NCBI RefSeq assembly: GCF_018860705.1
Contig: NZ_JAHKQA010000041.1
Location: 1 to 64,000, forward strand
DNA from: Citreicella sp. C3M06
GTDB taxonomy: Bacteria; Pseudomonadota; Alphaproteobacteria; Rhodobacterales; Rhodobacteraceae
DNA length: 64,000 nucleotides
Direction of reading: 5' to 3'
Of this stretch, positions 34,129-42,425 are shown piece by piece; position 1 is the first letter of the stretch; every line of letters begins with the position of its first letter. A model generated the notes under the pieces. It did not search any database. It was given only the letters and a program-made list of their open reading frames with translations, and was not told where the DNA came from. A program made the position numbers and the translations under genes.

Positions 34129-34995
34129 TCAATCGTTCAACCACTTCAAGACCTGTGCCAGCTTGTCAGCGGCCGATTGCGCGGCGTCATCGCCAAAGGC
34201 GCTGACCGTCTCGAACATGGTCGACAGGATGCCGCTCCAGTCCGGGTCGAAATCGGACAACTCCTCCACCGTGGGTATCGCGCCCGACGCCGTCTCCCAT
34301 GCCTTGCCCGGTGCCTGACTGACGCTGTCCCAGATTTCGGCAGGCTTTGGCACGCTCATGTTGCAGACCGTCAGCTCTTCCTCGATCTGCCCCTGATCGG
34401 GGTCAAAGACCTTCTGAAGATCGCGCATGTCGATTATGGTCTGGCACATGTCGTAGATCTCCAGACTCGTCGCGGCGGCGATGACCGCAATGCCCCAGAA
34501 GGGAATGGCTTCGCCGGCCATCGAGGCAGTGTCGCGCGCCGCCGCCTTGGCGGTTCTCGAAGCGACCCGTTTCGCGATATCTTCCGATTGCTGACGCGCA
34601 AGCTTGAAGCCTGCCCGCGCCGCCATCAGCTCCGCAGTGTGTTCCGCCATCTGCGTTCTCAACTTGCGTTCCGAAGCCCGGCTGAGCGACAGCGCCTCGC
34701 CCTGCTCGGCCAGTTTCGCGCGCAGCTCACTGTTCACCCGCCGGTCGGCGATATGATCCGCATCGACGGCATCAAGCTGCTGGCGAAGCTGCGCATTGTC
34801 CCGTGACAGCACCGCGTTCCTTGCGTTGAGCTGGCCGCCGGGCAGATCCAAAAGGCCGCCCAGCGTATACCCGCCGAACAGCAGCACATTCACTGCGAGC
34901 GATAGCGCCAGAAGCAACACCGCGAGCACGCGCCAGATGCCCTTGGCAAAGCGAAAGACAGAACTGACAAGCCATTTGAGTGATTGAAAAGTCAT
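34129..34995 (-). CDS. Hypothetical membrane-anchored coiled-coil protein
   Basis: A 288-residue protein I do not recognise. A single membrane segment at about 22-45 (WRVLAVLLLALSLAVNVLLF) is followed by a charged region of about 60-150 with heptad-like spacing (RDNAQLRQQLDAVDADHIAD, ELRAKLAEQGEAL), probably a coiled coil. Then come a short hydrophobic stretch (IPFWGIAVIAAATSLEIYD) and an acidic C-terminal part with DFDPDWSGILSTMFETV. The gene converges on recR with a three-base gap. Upstream lies an 800-bp stretch with at most a decayed gene, so this may be an acquired or orphan gene. Confidence 0.72.
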   Translation of the reverse strand: MTFQSLKWLVSSVFRFAKGIWRVLAVLLLALSLAVNVLLFGGYTLGGLLDLPGGQLNARNAVLSRDNAQLRQQLDAVDADHIADRRVNSELRAKLAEQGEALSLSRASERKLRTQMAEHTAELMAARAGFKLARQQSEDIAKRVASRTAKAAARDTASMAGEAIPFWGIAVIAAATSLEIYDMCQTIIDMRDLQKVFDPDQGQIEEELTVCNMSVPKPAEIWDSVSQAPGKAWETASGAIPTVEELSDFDPDWSGILSTMFETVSAFGDDAAQSAADKLAQVLKWLND

Positions 34996-35064
34996 TGAAG
35001 TATCTCAGTTGAAAAAAGTACCTCGAAATCATGGACTTGCGGAATTCACGGATGCAAGGCTAAA

Positions 35065-35093
35065 CCGGCACACCGGCACACCGGCACACCGGC
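35065..35093. repeat. Short tandem repeat, 8-bp unit CCGGCACA x 3.6
   Basis: Three full and one partial copy of CCGGCACA occur at 35065-35093, in the non-coding stretch upstream of the orphan coiled-coil gene. Such a unit can change number by slippage. No reading frame depends on it that I can see. Confidence 0.7.
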
Positions 35094-35155
35094 GCATCCG
35101 GAATGGCCGCCGCCGCTTTGCTTTGCGCTTCGTGGGCAATGGAAGAGACAGCGCA

Positions 35156-35556
35156 ATGACCACGGCAAAGACAGGGCCGCGCGTACAACTGGCGCTTGGC
35201 GAATTTTTCTACGGGGCGGCCCAGATCGACGGCGAAAGCTTCATGAGCCGCGAGCGCGCCCTCGTTCCGCGAACGATATCGACCTTGGCGATCTCAGCGA
35301 CTAGACGTGGAAGAACGATGCTGAAATCTGCGGCGCGGCACTGGCGCAAAGCCACGCGCTGTCAGATGATCCTGGCCAGATCGACGATGACGTCGCGCCA
35401 TCGATCATCGAGCCCGCCCTGCAACGCAAGCTGTTCATCGCAGACATCTGCCGCTTTGCCGAAGAGGCCGCCGACCGACCATAGCATGATCACACCCTCT
35501 TGCGCGAAAATTTCAGGCTGGGCGCCTTTGACCGCGCCGACAAGCTGTATCGTTAA
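35156..35556 (+). pseudogene. Candidate decayed gene of unknown function
   Basis: After GGAAGAG an ATG at 35156 opens a protein-like reading (TTAKTGPRVQLALGEFFYGA, then AQIDGESF). After a frame change a second reading continues with ANDIDLGDLSD, TAG at 35302, then NDAEICGAALAQSHALSDDP and LQRKLFIADICRFAEEAADR, TAG at 35482, and ends FRLGAFDRADKLYR with TAA at 35554. Codon choice is like that of the neighbouring genes, which suggests a former gene with one frameshift and two stop mutations. The family is not recognised. The rest of 34996-35772 shows nothing clear. Confidence 0.4.
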
Positions 35557-35772
35557 GCCAAGGTGCCGCAAAGGCTCGCCGACCAGCAGCGCAGCATTGT
35601 CCGGTGCATCAGTTCTGGTAAAGGCTGCTGTCGTTTCTCAGCCTGTCGCGCACAAGCCGAAACCGCCTGACCTGAGGGCCTTGTGATCCGCGCGGATCGT
35701 ATCGCGCGATGATGAAAGGGCGCTGGTGCCGCACGACCGCCGGTGCCGTTTCGCAAAGGCCGTTTCGGCAAT

Positions 35773-35803
35773 AAAAAAGCCCGCGCAACTGGCGCGGGCT
35801 TTC
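35773..35803 (-). terminator. Rho-independent terminator after the trcR-like gene
   Basis: GCCCGCGC (35779-35786) pairs with GCGCGGGC (35792-35799) around AACTG. On the minus strand the stem is followed by a run of U (AAAAAA at 35773-35778 on the plus strand). It lies seven bases beyond the stop of the DUF1013 gene. Confidence 0.88.
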
Positions 35804-35809
35804 TTCATC

Positions 35810-36583
35810 TCAGCGGCGCGGATCGTCGCTGTCATCCTCGTCTTCGTCATCGCCGCCCGCAGGCAGGTTGAAAAAGCTCTCGGCGTCGGAATAGTCGCTC
35901 GGGCTGCGCTTGTCCTCGTCGTCGTCCTCGCCGCGCGGGTCCGAAAGCGAAAAGGTCTCAAGCCCCTCGATGGCGGTTGGCAGGCGCGGTTCGGTGTCCA
36001 TGCCAAGGCTCTGCTCGGTCGACACCAGCTTGCGGCGCTCGTCATCGGTCATGACGGATTCGCGGCCCTTGGCGGCCTTGGCAATCGCGCCATCGAGTTC
36101 GGACTGACGGCACAGGCCCAGCGCGACCGGATCGATCGGCTGCATGTTCTGGATATTCCAGTGGGTGCGCTCGCGGATCGACTGGATGGTCGGCTTGGTG
36201 GTGCCCACCAGCTTGCTGATCTGGCCATCGCTGAGCTCGGGGTGGAATTTCACCAGCCACAGGATCGCGTTCGGGCGGTCCTGACGCTTGGACAGCGGCG
36301 TGTAGCGCGGGCCACGGCGCTTGTCCTCGTCGACGGCGGCGGCGTTGTACTTGACCTTTAGCTTGCGCAGCGGGTCTTTCTCGGCCTTGTCGATCTCGGA
36401 CTGCTCGATCTGGTTGTTGCCCACCGGATCGAAGCCTTTGACGCCGACAGCAACGTCACCGTCCGCAATGCCCTGCACCTCGAGCTCGTGCATCCCGGTG
36501 AAATCGGCGATCTGCTTGAAGGTCAGCGTGGTGTTGTCGACCAGCCAGACGGCGGTCGCCTTGGTATGGAGCAGTTTGGCCAT
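35810..36583 (-). CDS. trcR: DUF1013 cell-cycle transcriptional regulator, TrcR type
   Basis: A 257-residue alphaproteobacterial DUF1013 protein, named TrcR in Caulobacter-type genomes. It starts MAKLLHTKATAVWLVDNTTL and has two helix-turn-helix-like stretches: LTFKQIADFTGMHELEVQGI near 20 and LSDGQISKLVGTTKPTIQSI near 117. The last 40 residues are very acidic (DDEDKRSPSDYSDAESFFNL, GDDEDEDDSDD). It probably binds DNA or RNA polymerase to control cell-cycle genes. It is divergent from the RNase T2 gene. Confidence 0.85.
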   Translation of the reverse strand: MAKLLHTKATAVWLVDNTTLTFKQIADFTGMHELEVQGIADGDVAVGVKGFDPVGNNQIEQSEIDKAEKDPLRKLKVKYNAAAVDEDKRRGPRYTPLSKRQDRPNAILWLVKFHPELSDGQISKLVGTTKPTIQSIRERTHWNIQNMQPIDPVALGLCRQSELDGAIAKAAKGRESVMTDDERRKLVSTEQSLGMDTEPRLPTAIEGLETFSLSDPRGEDDDEDKRSPSDYSDAESFFNLPAGGDDEDEDDSDDPRR

Positions 36584-36670
36584 CGTTCTCGTCTCCTTGC
36601 AAAACTTCTTCCCCTGCCCCGGGCCATTTCTGGCCGGGATGTCCTGGAGGGTGGTCCGGGACGGTTACCG

Positions 36671-36698
36671 TTGTCGGGGAACTTGGCGGCTATATAGT
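36671..36698 (+). promoter_or_regulatory. Candidate promoter of the RNase T2 gene
   Basis: TTGTCG (36671-36676) and TATAGT (36693-36698) lie 16 bases apart, 28 bp upstream of the ATG at 36726. The spacing is acceptable and the boxes are imperfect. The divergent gap of 142 bp holds no other feature I can support. Confidence 0.4.
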
Positions 36699-36725
36699 GA
36701 AACGAGGCCAAAGAGGGAAGAGAAA

Positions 36726-37349
36726 ATGCGCTGGCTGCTGCCGCTGATGCTTGTTGCGGGCCTCGCCCGCGCCGACGGAGAACCATCCGGAACCTTCGAT
36801 TATTACGTGCTCTCGCTCAGCTGGTCTCCGACCTGGTGCGCATTACAGGGCGAGGCGCGGGGCGCGGCGCAATGCGAGCGGCCCCTGGGCTGGGTGCTGC
36901 ACGGGCTATGGCCGCAATACCATCGCGGCTACCCGGCGAACTGCCCCACCAAGCACCGTCCGCCCAGCCGCGCCATGACCGAGGCAATGGCCGATATCAT
37001 GGGCAGCTCCGGGCTGGCATGGCATGAGTGGAACAAGCACGGCACCTGCTCGGGTCTGTCCGCCGAAGATTATTTTGCCCTGTCGCGCGACGCCTTCAAT
37101 CGGGTCAACCGCCCCGAGGCGCTGCGCCGCCTCACCGATCCGGTGACCCTGCCCGCCGAACTGGTCGAACAGGCGTTCCTGAAGGCCAACGCCGGCTGGT
37201 CGGCGGACATGATCACCATCACCTGCGAGAACAGGCGCATCGACGAAGCGCGCCTGTGCCTGTCCAAAACGCTTGATCCCGTGCCTTGCGGTCAGGACGT
37301 GGTGCGCGATTGCAGCCTTGGAAATGCGCTGCTTGATCCAGTTCGCTGA
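36726..37349 (+). CDS. Ribonuclease T2 family protein
   Basis: A 207-residue secreted RNase T2. A signal peptide (MRWLLPLMLVAGLARA) precedes the mature part. Both catalytic sites are intact: CAS I LHGLWPQY near 58 and CAS II WHEWNKHGTCSG near 100, carrying the two histidines, glutamate and lysine. Several cysteines fit the family's disulfides. It would cut RNA in the periplasm or medium through a 2',3'-cyclic intermediate, perhaps to scavenge nucleotides. AAGAGGGAAGAG lies upstream of the start. Confidence 0.9.
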   Translation: MRWLLPLMLVAGLARADGEPSGTFDYYVLSLSWSPTWCALQGEARGAAQCERPLGWVLHGLWPQYHRGYPANCPTKHRPPSRAMTEAMADIMGSSGLAWHEWNKHGTCSGLSAEDYFALSRDAFNRVNRPEALRRLTDPVTLPAELVEQAFLKANAGWSADMITITCENRRIDEARLCLSKTLDPVPCGQDVVRDCSLGNALLDPVR

Positions 37350-37397
37350 GCCACCGCGCCGCGCCGATGACCGCGCCAGGAGAAGCTTCACGCTTCG

Positions 37398-37424
37398 GCC
37401 CGCCCTCGAAAAAGGGCGGGCTTT
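37398..37424 (+). terminator. Rho-independent-type terminator after the RNase T2 gene
   Basis: GCCCGCCCT (37398-37406) pairs with AGGGCGGGC (37413-37421) around CGAAAA, followed by TTT. It lies 49 bp after the RNase T2 stop and just before repeat copy D. Confidence 0.75.
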
Positions 37425-37440
37425 GAGGTGCAAGCTCCCC

Positions 37441-37474
37441 GTTTCTTCTGGCCCCAAATATCCCCGCCGGAGGC
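37441..37474. repeat. Dispersed intergenic palindromic repeat, copy D (half copy)
   Basis: Only the right arm is present: GTTTCTTCTGGCC, then CAAATATCCCCGCCGGAGGC. The left arm is missing and its place is taken by the terminator hairpin at 37398-37424. It lies between the convergent RNase T2 and sulfotransferase genes. Confidence 0.8.
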
Positions 37475-37500
37475 AGGCCGACCCTATCGACCCGCGCTGT

Positions 37501-38148
37501 TCAGCCGAAGCTGTAGCCGTGGCGCTCGATGTCTTCGGCGCAGGCCCGCGCAACCGCCGTTGCGGTTGCGTTGTCGTAATACGCTCGCCAATCCTGCCCA
37601 CGGGGCGATGGGTTTTCAAAGCCCATCGCCGGGACAAAGCCCAGATGCGCGACCAACGGCGCGATGTCCTCTTCGAACCGCTCGAGCCGCAGGTAAAGCG
37701 ACGCGCGTTCGACCCCATCGGCGGCGCGCATGTAGTGGCTGGAGGGGTGCGCCGCGAGGCTTGACGTTGTCTCGGGCTGAAGCACGAACGCCTTGAACTC
37801 GAACGCCTTTGCGCGCGTCACCGCCGGGTGTGAAAAATTCTGCATCCGCAGCCAGTGGTAATAGCTCACCACCCTGTCCCACGGGTTGCGCACCAGCGTG
37901 AAGGTAAACATCGCAGCGATCTCGGCTGGCGACAGAACCCCGTCGATATCTGCCAGAGTTGCATGTTTCCACAGCCGCCCGCGCGCGTTCAACCTCGTCA
38001 GACGATGGCGCCGCCGCCGCGCCTTTGGTGTGTCTCCGATCAGGATGTCATCGTGCATCGCCCGCGCCTCGAGCGCCGCCGCCATCGAGGTGCCGCCGGT
38101 TTTCGGAATATGCACAAAGATATATCGGCGGCCGCGAGAGATGATCAT
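37501..38148 (-). CDS. Sulfotransferase family 2-like protein
   Basis: A 215-residue protein with the 5'-PAPS loop YIFVHIPKTGGTSMAAALE near 9 and the 3'-phosphate motif FTLVRNPWDRVVSYYHWL near 82. These are the two binding motifs of Golgi-type sulfotransferases, common in marine bacteria for sulfating cell-surface glycans or lipids. The acceptor is unknown. The gene stands alone, convergent with RNase T2 and divergent from the acyl-CoA ligase gene. Confidence 0.86.
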   Translation of the reverse strand: MIISRGRRYIFVHIPKTGGTSMAAALEARAMHDDILIGDTPKARRRRHRLTRLNARGRLWKHATLADIDGVLSPAEIAAMFTFTLVRNPWDRVVSYYHWLRMQNFSHPAVTRAKAFEFKAFVLQPETTSSLAAHPSSHYMRAADGVERASLYLRLERFEEDIAPLVAHLGFVPAMGFENPSPRGQDWRAYYDNATATAVARACAEDIERHGYSFG

Positions 38149-38259
38149 GGCGGCACATTAACGATACCGATCTGCAACGTCATCGCGATTTTCGGGCCTT
38201 CCCCGCCCGGCGGCTTCGACGCATAGTCATTGGGCGGACCAGATGCGGGAGGAAACATC

Positions 38260-39885
38260 ATGGGCTGGCTTGCCAACGAATCCGGACTTGGGAAATGCGC
38301 TGCGAACCACGTGCCGCTGACGCCGCTGTCCTTTCTGAAACGCGCCGTGCAGATCTGGCCGGATCATCTGGCCGTCGTCTATGGCGCGCATCGCAAGACC
38401 TATGCCGAATACCACGCCCGCGTCAGCCGTCTTGCCTCGGCGCTAACGAAGATCGGTATCGTGCCCGGCGACGTGGTGGCGACGATCCTGCCCAACATCC
38501 CCGCACAGGCCGAAGCGCATTTCGGCGTTCCCGCCTGCGGGGCTGTACTCAACACCATCAACACCCGGTTGGATGTCGACACGATCGCCTATATCCTCGA
38601 TCACGGCGAGGCTAGGGTGGTGCTGTGCGATCCGCAGTTCATTCCCCATCTCGCCGAAGCCATCGAACTGATGGAAAACGAGCCCCCCACGGTGATCGAG
38701 GTCGCCGACCCGCATGGCGGCGTGCCCCATCTTGGCGAATATCCCGAATACGAGGAGTTTTTGGAAACCGGCGATCCCGAGTTCGCCTGGATCATGCCCG
38801 AGGACGAATGGGAGAGCCTTGCGCTCAACTATACCTCCGGCACCACCGGGCGCCCCAAGGGCGTGGTCTATCATCACCGAGGGGCCTATCTGAATGCCAT
38901 GGGGCAGGTGCTCAGCTGGCGTATGGTGCTGCATCCGGTCTATCTGACCATCGTCCCGCTGTTCCACTGCAACGGCTGGTGCCACACGTGGATGATGCCC
39001 GCCGTGGGCGGCACCGTGGTGTGCTGCCGCGACATCAGCGCCGCCGCCATCTATGACGCCATCGCCTTTGAAGGTGTGAGCCATTTCGGCGGCGCGCCCA
39101 TCGTTCTGAACATGCTGGTCAACGCCAAAGACGACGACCGGCGCCCGTTCGACCAGCTGGTCGAGGTGTTTACCGCCGGCGCGCCGCCCGCCCCCGCCAC
39201 ATTGGCCCGGATCGAGACCCTGGGCTTCAACGTCACCCAGGTTTACGGGCTGACCGAAACCTACGGGCCTGACGTCGAATGCGCCTGGCAATCGGGCTGG
39301 GATCATCTCGAGGGCGACGCGCGCGCCGCGCGCAAGTCCCGGCAGGGCGTTGCGATGCCCTTCATGGAGCATGTCACCGTTATGGACGAACAGATGCAGG
39401 TGGTGCCCGCCGACGGCGAGACCAAGGGCGAGATCATGCATCGCGGCAACGGCGTGATGAAAGGCTACTTCAAGGCGCCCAAGGCAACCCGCGAAGCCTT
39501 TGAAGGCGGCTATTTCCATTCCGGCGACATCGCCGTGCGCCATCCCGACGGCTATGTGCAGATCGCCGACCGCGCCAAGGACATCATCATCTCGGGCGGC
39601 GAGAACATCAGCTCTGTCGAGGTGGAGAACACGCTGATGGCGCATGAGGCGGTGCTGCTCTGCGCCGTGGTGGCGCGGCCCGACGACACTTGGGGTGAGG
39701 TGCCCTGCGCCTTTGTCGAGCTGAAGCCAAAGCACACAGCGACCGAGGCCGAGCTGATCGCCTTTGCCCGCGCCCGGCTGGCCGGGTTCAAGACCCCCAA
39801 GATGGTAGTGTTCGAAGAGCTGCCCAAGACCTCGACCGGAAAGATCCAGAAATTCCAGCTCAGAGCCCGCGCGCGCGAGATCTGA
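38260..39885 (+). CDS. AMP-forming acyl-CoA ligase, DmdB-like
   Basis: A 541-residue adenylate-forming ligase. The phosphate-binding loop YTSGTTGRPKGVVYHH is near 187, VYGLTETYGPDVE near 327, the hinge region GYFHSGDIAVRHPDGY near 414 and the catalytic lysine in KTSTGKIQKF near 528. Length and these stretches resemble 3-methylmercaptopropionyl-CoA ligase (DmdB) of the DMSP demethylation pathway, but medium-chain fatty-acid ligases of the same group are a real alternative. No dmdA, dmdC or dmdD is adjacent. GGGAGG at 38248-38253 sets the start. Confidence 0.82.
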   Translation: MGWLANESGLGKCAANHVPLTPLSFLKRAVQIWPDHLAVVYGAHRKTYAEYHARVSRLASALTKIGIVPGDVVATILPNIPAQAEAHFGVPACGAVLNTINTRLDVDTIAYILDHGEARVVLCDPQFIPHLAEAIELMENEPPTVIEVADPHGGVPHLGEYPEYEEFLETGDPEFAWIMPEDEWESLALNYTSGTTGRPKGVVYHHRGAYLNAMGQVLSWRMVLHPVYLTIVPLFHCNGWCHTWMMPAVGGTVVCCRDISAAAIYDAIAFEGVSHFGGAPIVLNMLVNAKDDDRRPFDQLVEVFTAGAPPAPATLARIETLGFNVTQVYGLTETYGPDVECAWQSGWDHLEGDARAARKSRQGVAMPFMEHVTVMDEQMQVVPADGETKGEIMHRGNGVMKGYFKAPKATREAFEGGYFHSGDIAVRHPDGYVQIADRAKDIIISGGENISSVEVENTLMAHEAVLLCAVVARPDDTWGEVPCAFVELKPKHTATEAELIAFARARLAGFKTPKMVVFEELPKTSTGKIQKFQLRARAREI

Positions 39886-39891
39886 GCTGGC

Positions 39892-41214
39892 TCAGAGCAG
39901 GTCCACCATGGCCTCGCGCGGGGGCGACACCACGACGCGGTTGCGGCCCGACACCTTGGCCGCGTAAAGCGACAGGTCGGCCGACTGGATCGCGCCTTCC
40001 AGCGCGCGCTCGCCCGGCAGGGCCAGCGCACAACCGAACGAGGCCGACGCGCCATGCCCCGCCCTGCCCAGCCAGACGCTGTCCGGCATCGTCGCGACCG
40101 CGTTGCGGCAGCGCTCGGCCACCTCGCGCAGAGCGACGCTGGAGTCTTCGTCCAGCAGGATGAGAAATTCCTCGCCGCCCCAACGCGCCACCAGCGCCTG
40201 TTCCTTCGCCAGCACCGTGGTCAGCGCATCCGCGACACCGCGCAGCACCCGATCGCCCTGTTCATGGCCGAACCGATCATTGATCGACTTGAACCGGTCC
40301 AGATCGCACAGGATGACCCCCCGATACGCCCCGCGCGCGCGGCGCAATGCCTCGTACAGGCCGTGCCGGTTGAGCAGCCGGGTCAGCGGATCGCGCCGCC
40401 CGTTCTCCTCGAGCTGCTCGATGACCGACTTCAGATAATACCCGAAGGCCAGCGTGAGCAGCATCATGCCCCAGCCCAGAAGCCCGCAGAGCACGCCGAT
40501 TTCGCGCTGGCTATCGGCCTCTCCGCCGGTAAAGCGCAAGAACACCGCGCCCGAGAACATCGGAACAACCACCGTCGCCAAGGCCATGGCGCGCATGATG
40601 TTGCCCGGCCGCCCCCGCATGAACAGGCAGGCGAACAGCGTCTCGCGCCGCAGCAAAAGGATCAACCCGAGCTCGAGGCTGCAGGCGCACAGAACCGACC
40701 AGACCGACAGGTCGGGCTCCAGCATCATTCCGTTCAGCACCAGTTCGAGCACCGCAATCTTGGTGCGCAGCATCAGACCAAGCGTCGCAATCACCGCGAG
40801 CATCGGTGCCTGCCGCCACGCCAGCAAGGCAAACGCTCCGAAAGCGCCGAACAGCAGCAGGCTCAGCGACATATGGCCGCTGAAGCCACGCTCGTTCAGG
40901 GCGACCGCGTCCAGCATCCGCTCGATCCCGTCAAGCCGCGGTGCAAGCGGCGCCTGCACGAGCCCGAGCACCGAGATCGCCCCGCAGCACAGCGTGATCG
41001 CAGAGGCGAGCCAACGCACCCATGCCCGCGACCGGATGGCGGCAAGCTGCGCCGCAAAGATCGTGAAGACAATCGCCGCCGGAACAGCGAGGCGCACCTC
41101 GGGGCCACCTCGCGGCGCAAGCAGGTTTTCGGCAAGCCCGACGCAGACGAACATGACAAGCGTCAGCGCGATCAGCCGCAGGCCCCGAAACCTTTTCTGT
41201 TCGTACGCACCCAT
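39892..41214 (-). CDS. Membrane-bound diguanylate cyclase (GGDEF domain)
   Basis: A 440-residue protein: about eight membrane segments over residues 1-265, then a GGDEF domain. RRDPLTRLLNRHGLYEALRR near 276, CDLDRFKSINDRFGHEQGDR near 303 and the active-site motif ARWGGEEF near 345 are intact, so c-di-GMP synthesis is expected. No RxxD inhibitory site is visible just before the motif. The integral membrane part is the sensor, ligand unknown. Stands alone, divergent from the next gene. Confidence 0.88.
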   Translation of the reverse strand: MGAYEQKRFRGLRLIALTLVMFVCVGLAENLLAPRGGPEVRLAVPAAIVFTIFAAQLAAIRSRAWVRWLASAITLCCGAISVLGLVQAPLAPRLDGIERMLDAVALNERGFSGHMSLSLLLFGAFGAFALLAWRQAPMLAVIATLGLMLRTKIAVLELVLNGMMLEPDLSVWSVLCACSLELGLILLLRRETLFACLFMRGRPGNIMRAMALATVVVPMFSGAVFLRFTGGEADSQREIGVLCGLLGWGMMLLTLAFGYYLKSVIEQLEENGRRDPLTRLLNRHGLYEALRRARGAYRGVILCDLDRFKSINDRFGHEQGDRVLRGVADALTTVLAKEQALVARWGGEEFLILLDEDSSVALREVAERCRNAVATMPDSVWLGRAGHGASASFGCALALPGERALEGAIQSADLSLYAAKVSGRNRVVVSPPREAMVDLL

Positions 41215-41381
41215 CCGACCACCGAGGCAACACAGCTGGGGTGTTGTCCCGCGAATCCATTAACAATCTGTTAACCTTGCCAAGCTGACGCAGCGCCACG
41301 CACCGCAGCGGTGTCGCCGCATTGCTCCTGCCGCGCGGCCCGTGCTAGGATCGGCGCGCAACGAGGCAGAGCAGCCCATAC

Positions 41382-42407
41382 ATGACCGCACTCAAGGAGT
41401 ATGTCCGACTGGAGGCGTCCGCCCTCTGGCGCGCCGAACCGGGCGCACAGCGTCGCGAGGTGATCGTGTCGCTGGGCGATGCGTCATTGACCATCGCGGA
41501 ATTTTCGGGACGGGCGCTGGCGCATTGGTCCCTGCCCGCCGTGCGGCGCGCCAACAAGGGGCAGCGCCCGGCCATTTATCATCCCGACGGCGATCCGGGC
41601 GAAACGCTCGAATTCCGCGAAGATGCCGAAGACATGATCGACGCGATCGAACGCCTGATGCGCACCATCGACAAGCGCCGCCCCAAGCCTGGCAAGTTGC
41701 GGCTGGTGCTGCTGTCGGGGGTTGCGACGGTGGTGCTGGCGGCGGCGGTGTTCTGGCTGCCCGGGGCGCTGGTGCGCCACACCGAAAAGGTCGTTCCGAT
41801 GGTCAAGCGCGACGAGATCGGCGCCGCCCTGCTGTCGCGCATCACCCGGATCGCGGGCCAGCCCTGCGTGACCGAGGAAGCCCGCCTGCCACTGCGCCAC
41901 ATGGCCCTGCGCATTCTTGGCGAATCCCGGCAGGACGATCTTTTCATCCTGCCCGACGGGCTGCGAACCACGGCGCACCTGCCGGGCGGGCTGATCCTCG
42001 TCAGCCGCGATGTGCTGGAAAATTACGAAGATCCCGATATCGTCGCGGGCTACATTCTGACAGAATCGCTGCGCGCCGCGCGCACCGATCCGCTGGGCGA
42101 TGTGCTGGATCATGCCGGGCTCTGGGCGGCGCTTCAACTGCTGACCACCGGAAAGCTGCCCGACTCGGCGCTGGACCGTTATGCCGAAACGCTGCTGTCC
42201 CGCCCGCCCGAAACGCTTCCGACAGAGGTCCTGCGCGATGCGTTCGACAGGGCGCAACTGCGCAGCGCGCCCTATGCCACGGCGCTCGACCCGGGGGCCG
42301 AGCGTACGGCCGTGCTTGCCAATGGTGACGCCGCGACAGCAGCGAACACCCGCCTTGTGCTGCCCGATGCGGACTGGGTCCGGCTTCAGGGCGTCTGCAG
42401 CGGCTGA
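41382..42407 (+). CDS. Membrane protein with a degenerate M48 peptidase-like domain
   Basis: A 341-residue protein with one membrane segment at about 108-130 (LVLLSGVATVVLAAAVFWLP). The part after it follows M48 peptidases: LPGGLILVSRDVLENYEDPD stands for the LPGGxxxVTRGLL block and IVAGYILTESLRAARTDPLG for the helix with HExxH. Here the zinc histidines are gone (TESLR instead of HExxH), so a non-catalytic role is likely. The N-terminal about 100 cytoplasmic residues (EVIVSLGDASLTIAEFSGRA) are not recognised. The similarity is by eye and moderate. Confidence 0.62.
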   Translation: MTALKEYVRLEASALWRAEPGAQRREVIVSLGDASLTIAEFSGRALAHWSLPAVRRANKGQRPAIYHPDGDPGETLEFREDAEDMIDAIERLMRTIDKRRPKPGKLRLVLLSGVATVVLAAAVFWLPGALVRHTEKVVPMVKRDEIGAALLSRITRIAGQPCVTEEARLPLRHMALRILGESRQDDLFILPDGLRTTAHLPGGLILVSRDVLENYEDPDIVAGYILTESLRAARTDPLGDVLDHAGLWAALQLLTTGKLPDSALDRYAETLLSRPPETLPTEVLRDAFDRAQLRSAPYATALDPGAERTAVLANGDAATAANTRLVLPDADWVRLQGVCSG

Positions 42408-42425
42408 CCGCGGGATATCAGCGTG

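Noticed and set aside
35065-35093. CRISPR-like array
   Set aside because: The units are only 8 bp and directly adjacent without spacers. It is a simple tandem repeat, and no cas genes are present in the window.
35362-35571. Small minus-strand gene of 69 residues (MRHLGLTIQLVGAVKGAQPE...)
   Set aside because: The plus-strand reading over the same bases has codon use more like the neighbours, and no ribosome site precedes the minus-strand ATG. Kept only as an alternative to the decayed gene.
38260-39885. Complete DMSP demethylation cluster
   Set aside because: Only the DmdB-like ligase is present; no dmdA, dmdC or dmdD homologue is adjacent, and related fatty-acyl-CoA ligases look similar.
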